NCBI GenBank assembly: GCA_023427085.1
Contig: JAEZBO010000038.1
Location: 1 to 6,976, forward strand
Reading direction: 5' to 3'
From: Pseudomonadota bacterium
GTDB taxonomy: Bacteria > Pseudomonadota > Gammaproteobacteria > Burkholderiales > Burkholderiaceae_B
DNA length: 6,976 bases
Part shown: positions 5,726 through 6,976 of the stretch, one piece after another
How the letters are laid out: the number at the start of each line of letters is the position of its first letter
Position numbering within the stretch: position 1 is the stretch's first letter
Translations under genes and position numbers: made by a program
The notes under the pieces: model-generated
Databases searched by the model: none
What the model was told of the DNA's origin: nothing
Seen by the model: the letters and a program-made list of their open reading frames with translations, nothing else

Positions 5726-6976
<1,251 letters not shown>

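Overview
The window is GC-rich DNA with strong G/C bias at third codon positions. Its gene content, rdgB–hemW followed by glnA–ntrB–ntrC, points to a betaproteobacterium, most likely Burkholderiales of the Bordetella/Achromobacter type. The taxonomic guess rests on protein character and gene order only, because no database search was possible. Everything visible is chromosomal core gene content. I found no insertion sequence, phage gene, tRNA, rRNA or CRISPR array.

Layout. Positions 1–874 (minus strand) hold the N-terminal 291 codons of a cyclic-di-GMP phosphodiesterase (EAL) protein that runs off the left edge. A 165-bp divergent intergenic region (875–1039) separates it from a plus-strand pair, rdgB (nucleotide pool sanitation, 1040–1672) and hemW (radical-SAM heme chaperone family, 1691–2926), 18 bp apart. 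The 179 bp between hemW and glnA form a textbook nitrogen-control region. It has two good NtrC boxes with centres 33 bp apart, two weaker NtrC-like boxes closer to the promoter, and a sigma-54 -24/-12 promoter that fits the consensus at every defined position. glnA (glutamine synthetase I, 3106–4518) follows, then about 150 bp with three short GC-rich hairpins, then ntrB (sensor kinase/phosphatase, 4670–5725) and ntrC (sigma-54 activator, 5722 to the right edge, truncated), which overlap by ATGA.

How it works together. The right-hand two thirds is a self-regulating nitrogen circuit. Under nitrogen limitation NtrB phosphorylates NtrC (Asp52). NtrC-P binds the boxes upstream of glnA, contacts sigma-54 polymerase through its GAFTGA loop, and raises glnA and, by read-through, ntrBC. 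The hairpins after glnA could keep ntrBC expression below that of glnA. The Tyr399 adenylylation site in glutamine synthetase shows that the enzyme is probably also controlled post-translationally. The left third is unrelated housekeeping and signalling.

I do not see a previously undescribed system here. The points most worth a second look are the arrangement of NtrC boxes, including one on the -24 element, the three hairpins in the glnA–ntrB gap, and the paired -10-like inverted repeats in the divergent EAL/rdgB region.
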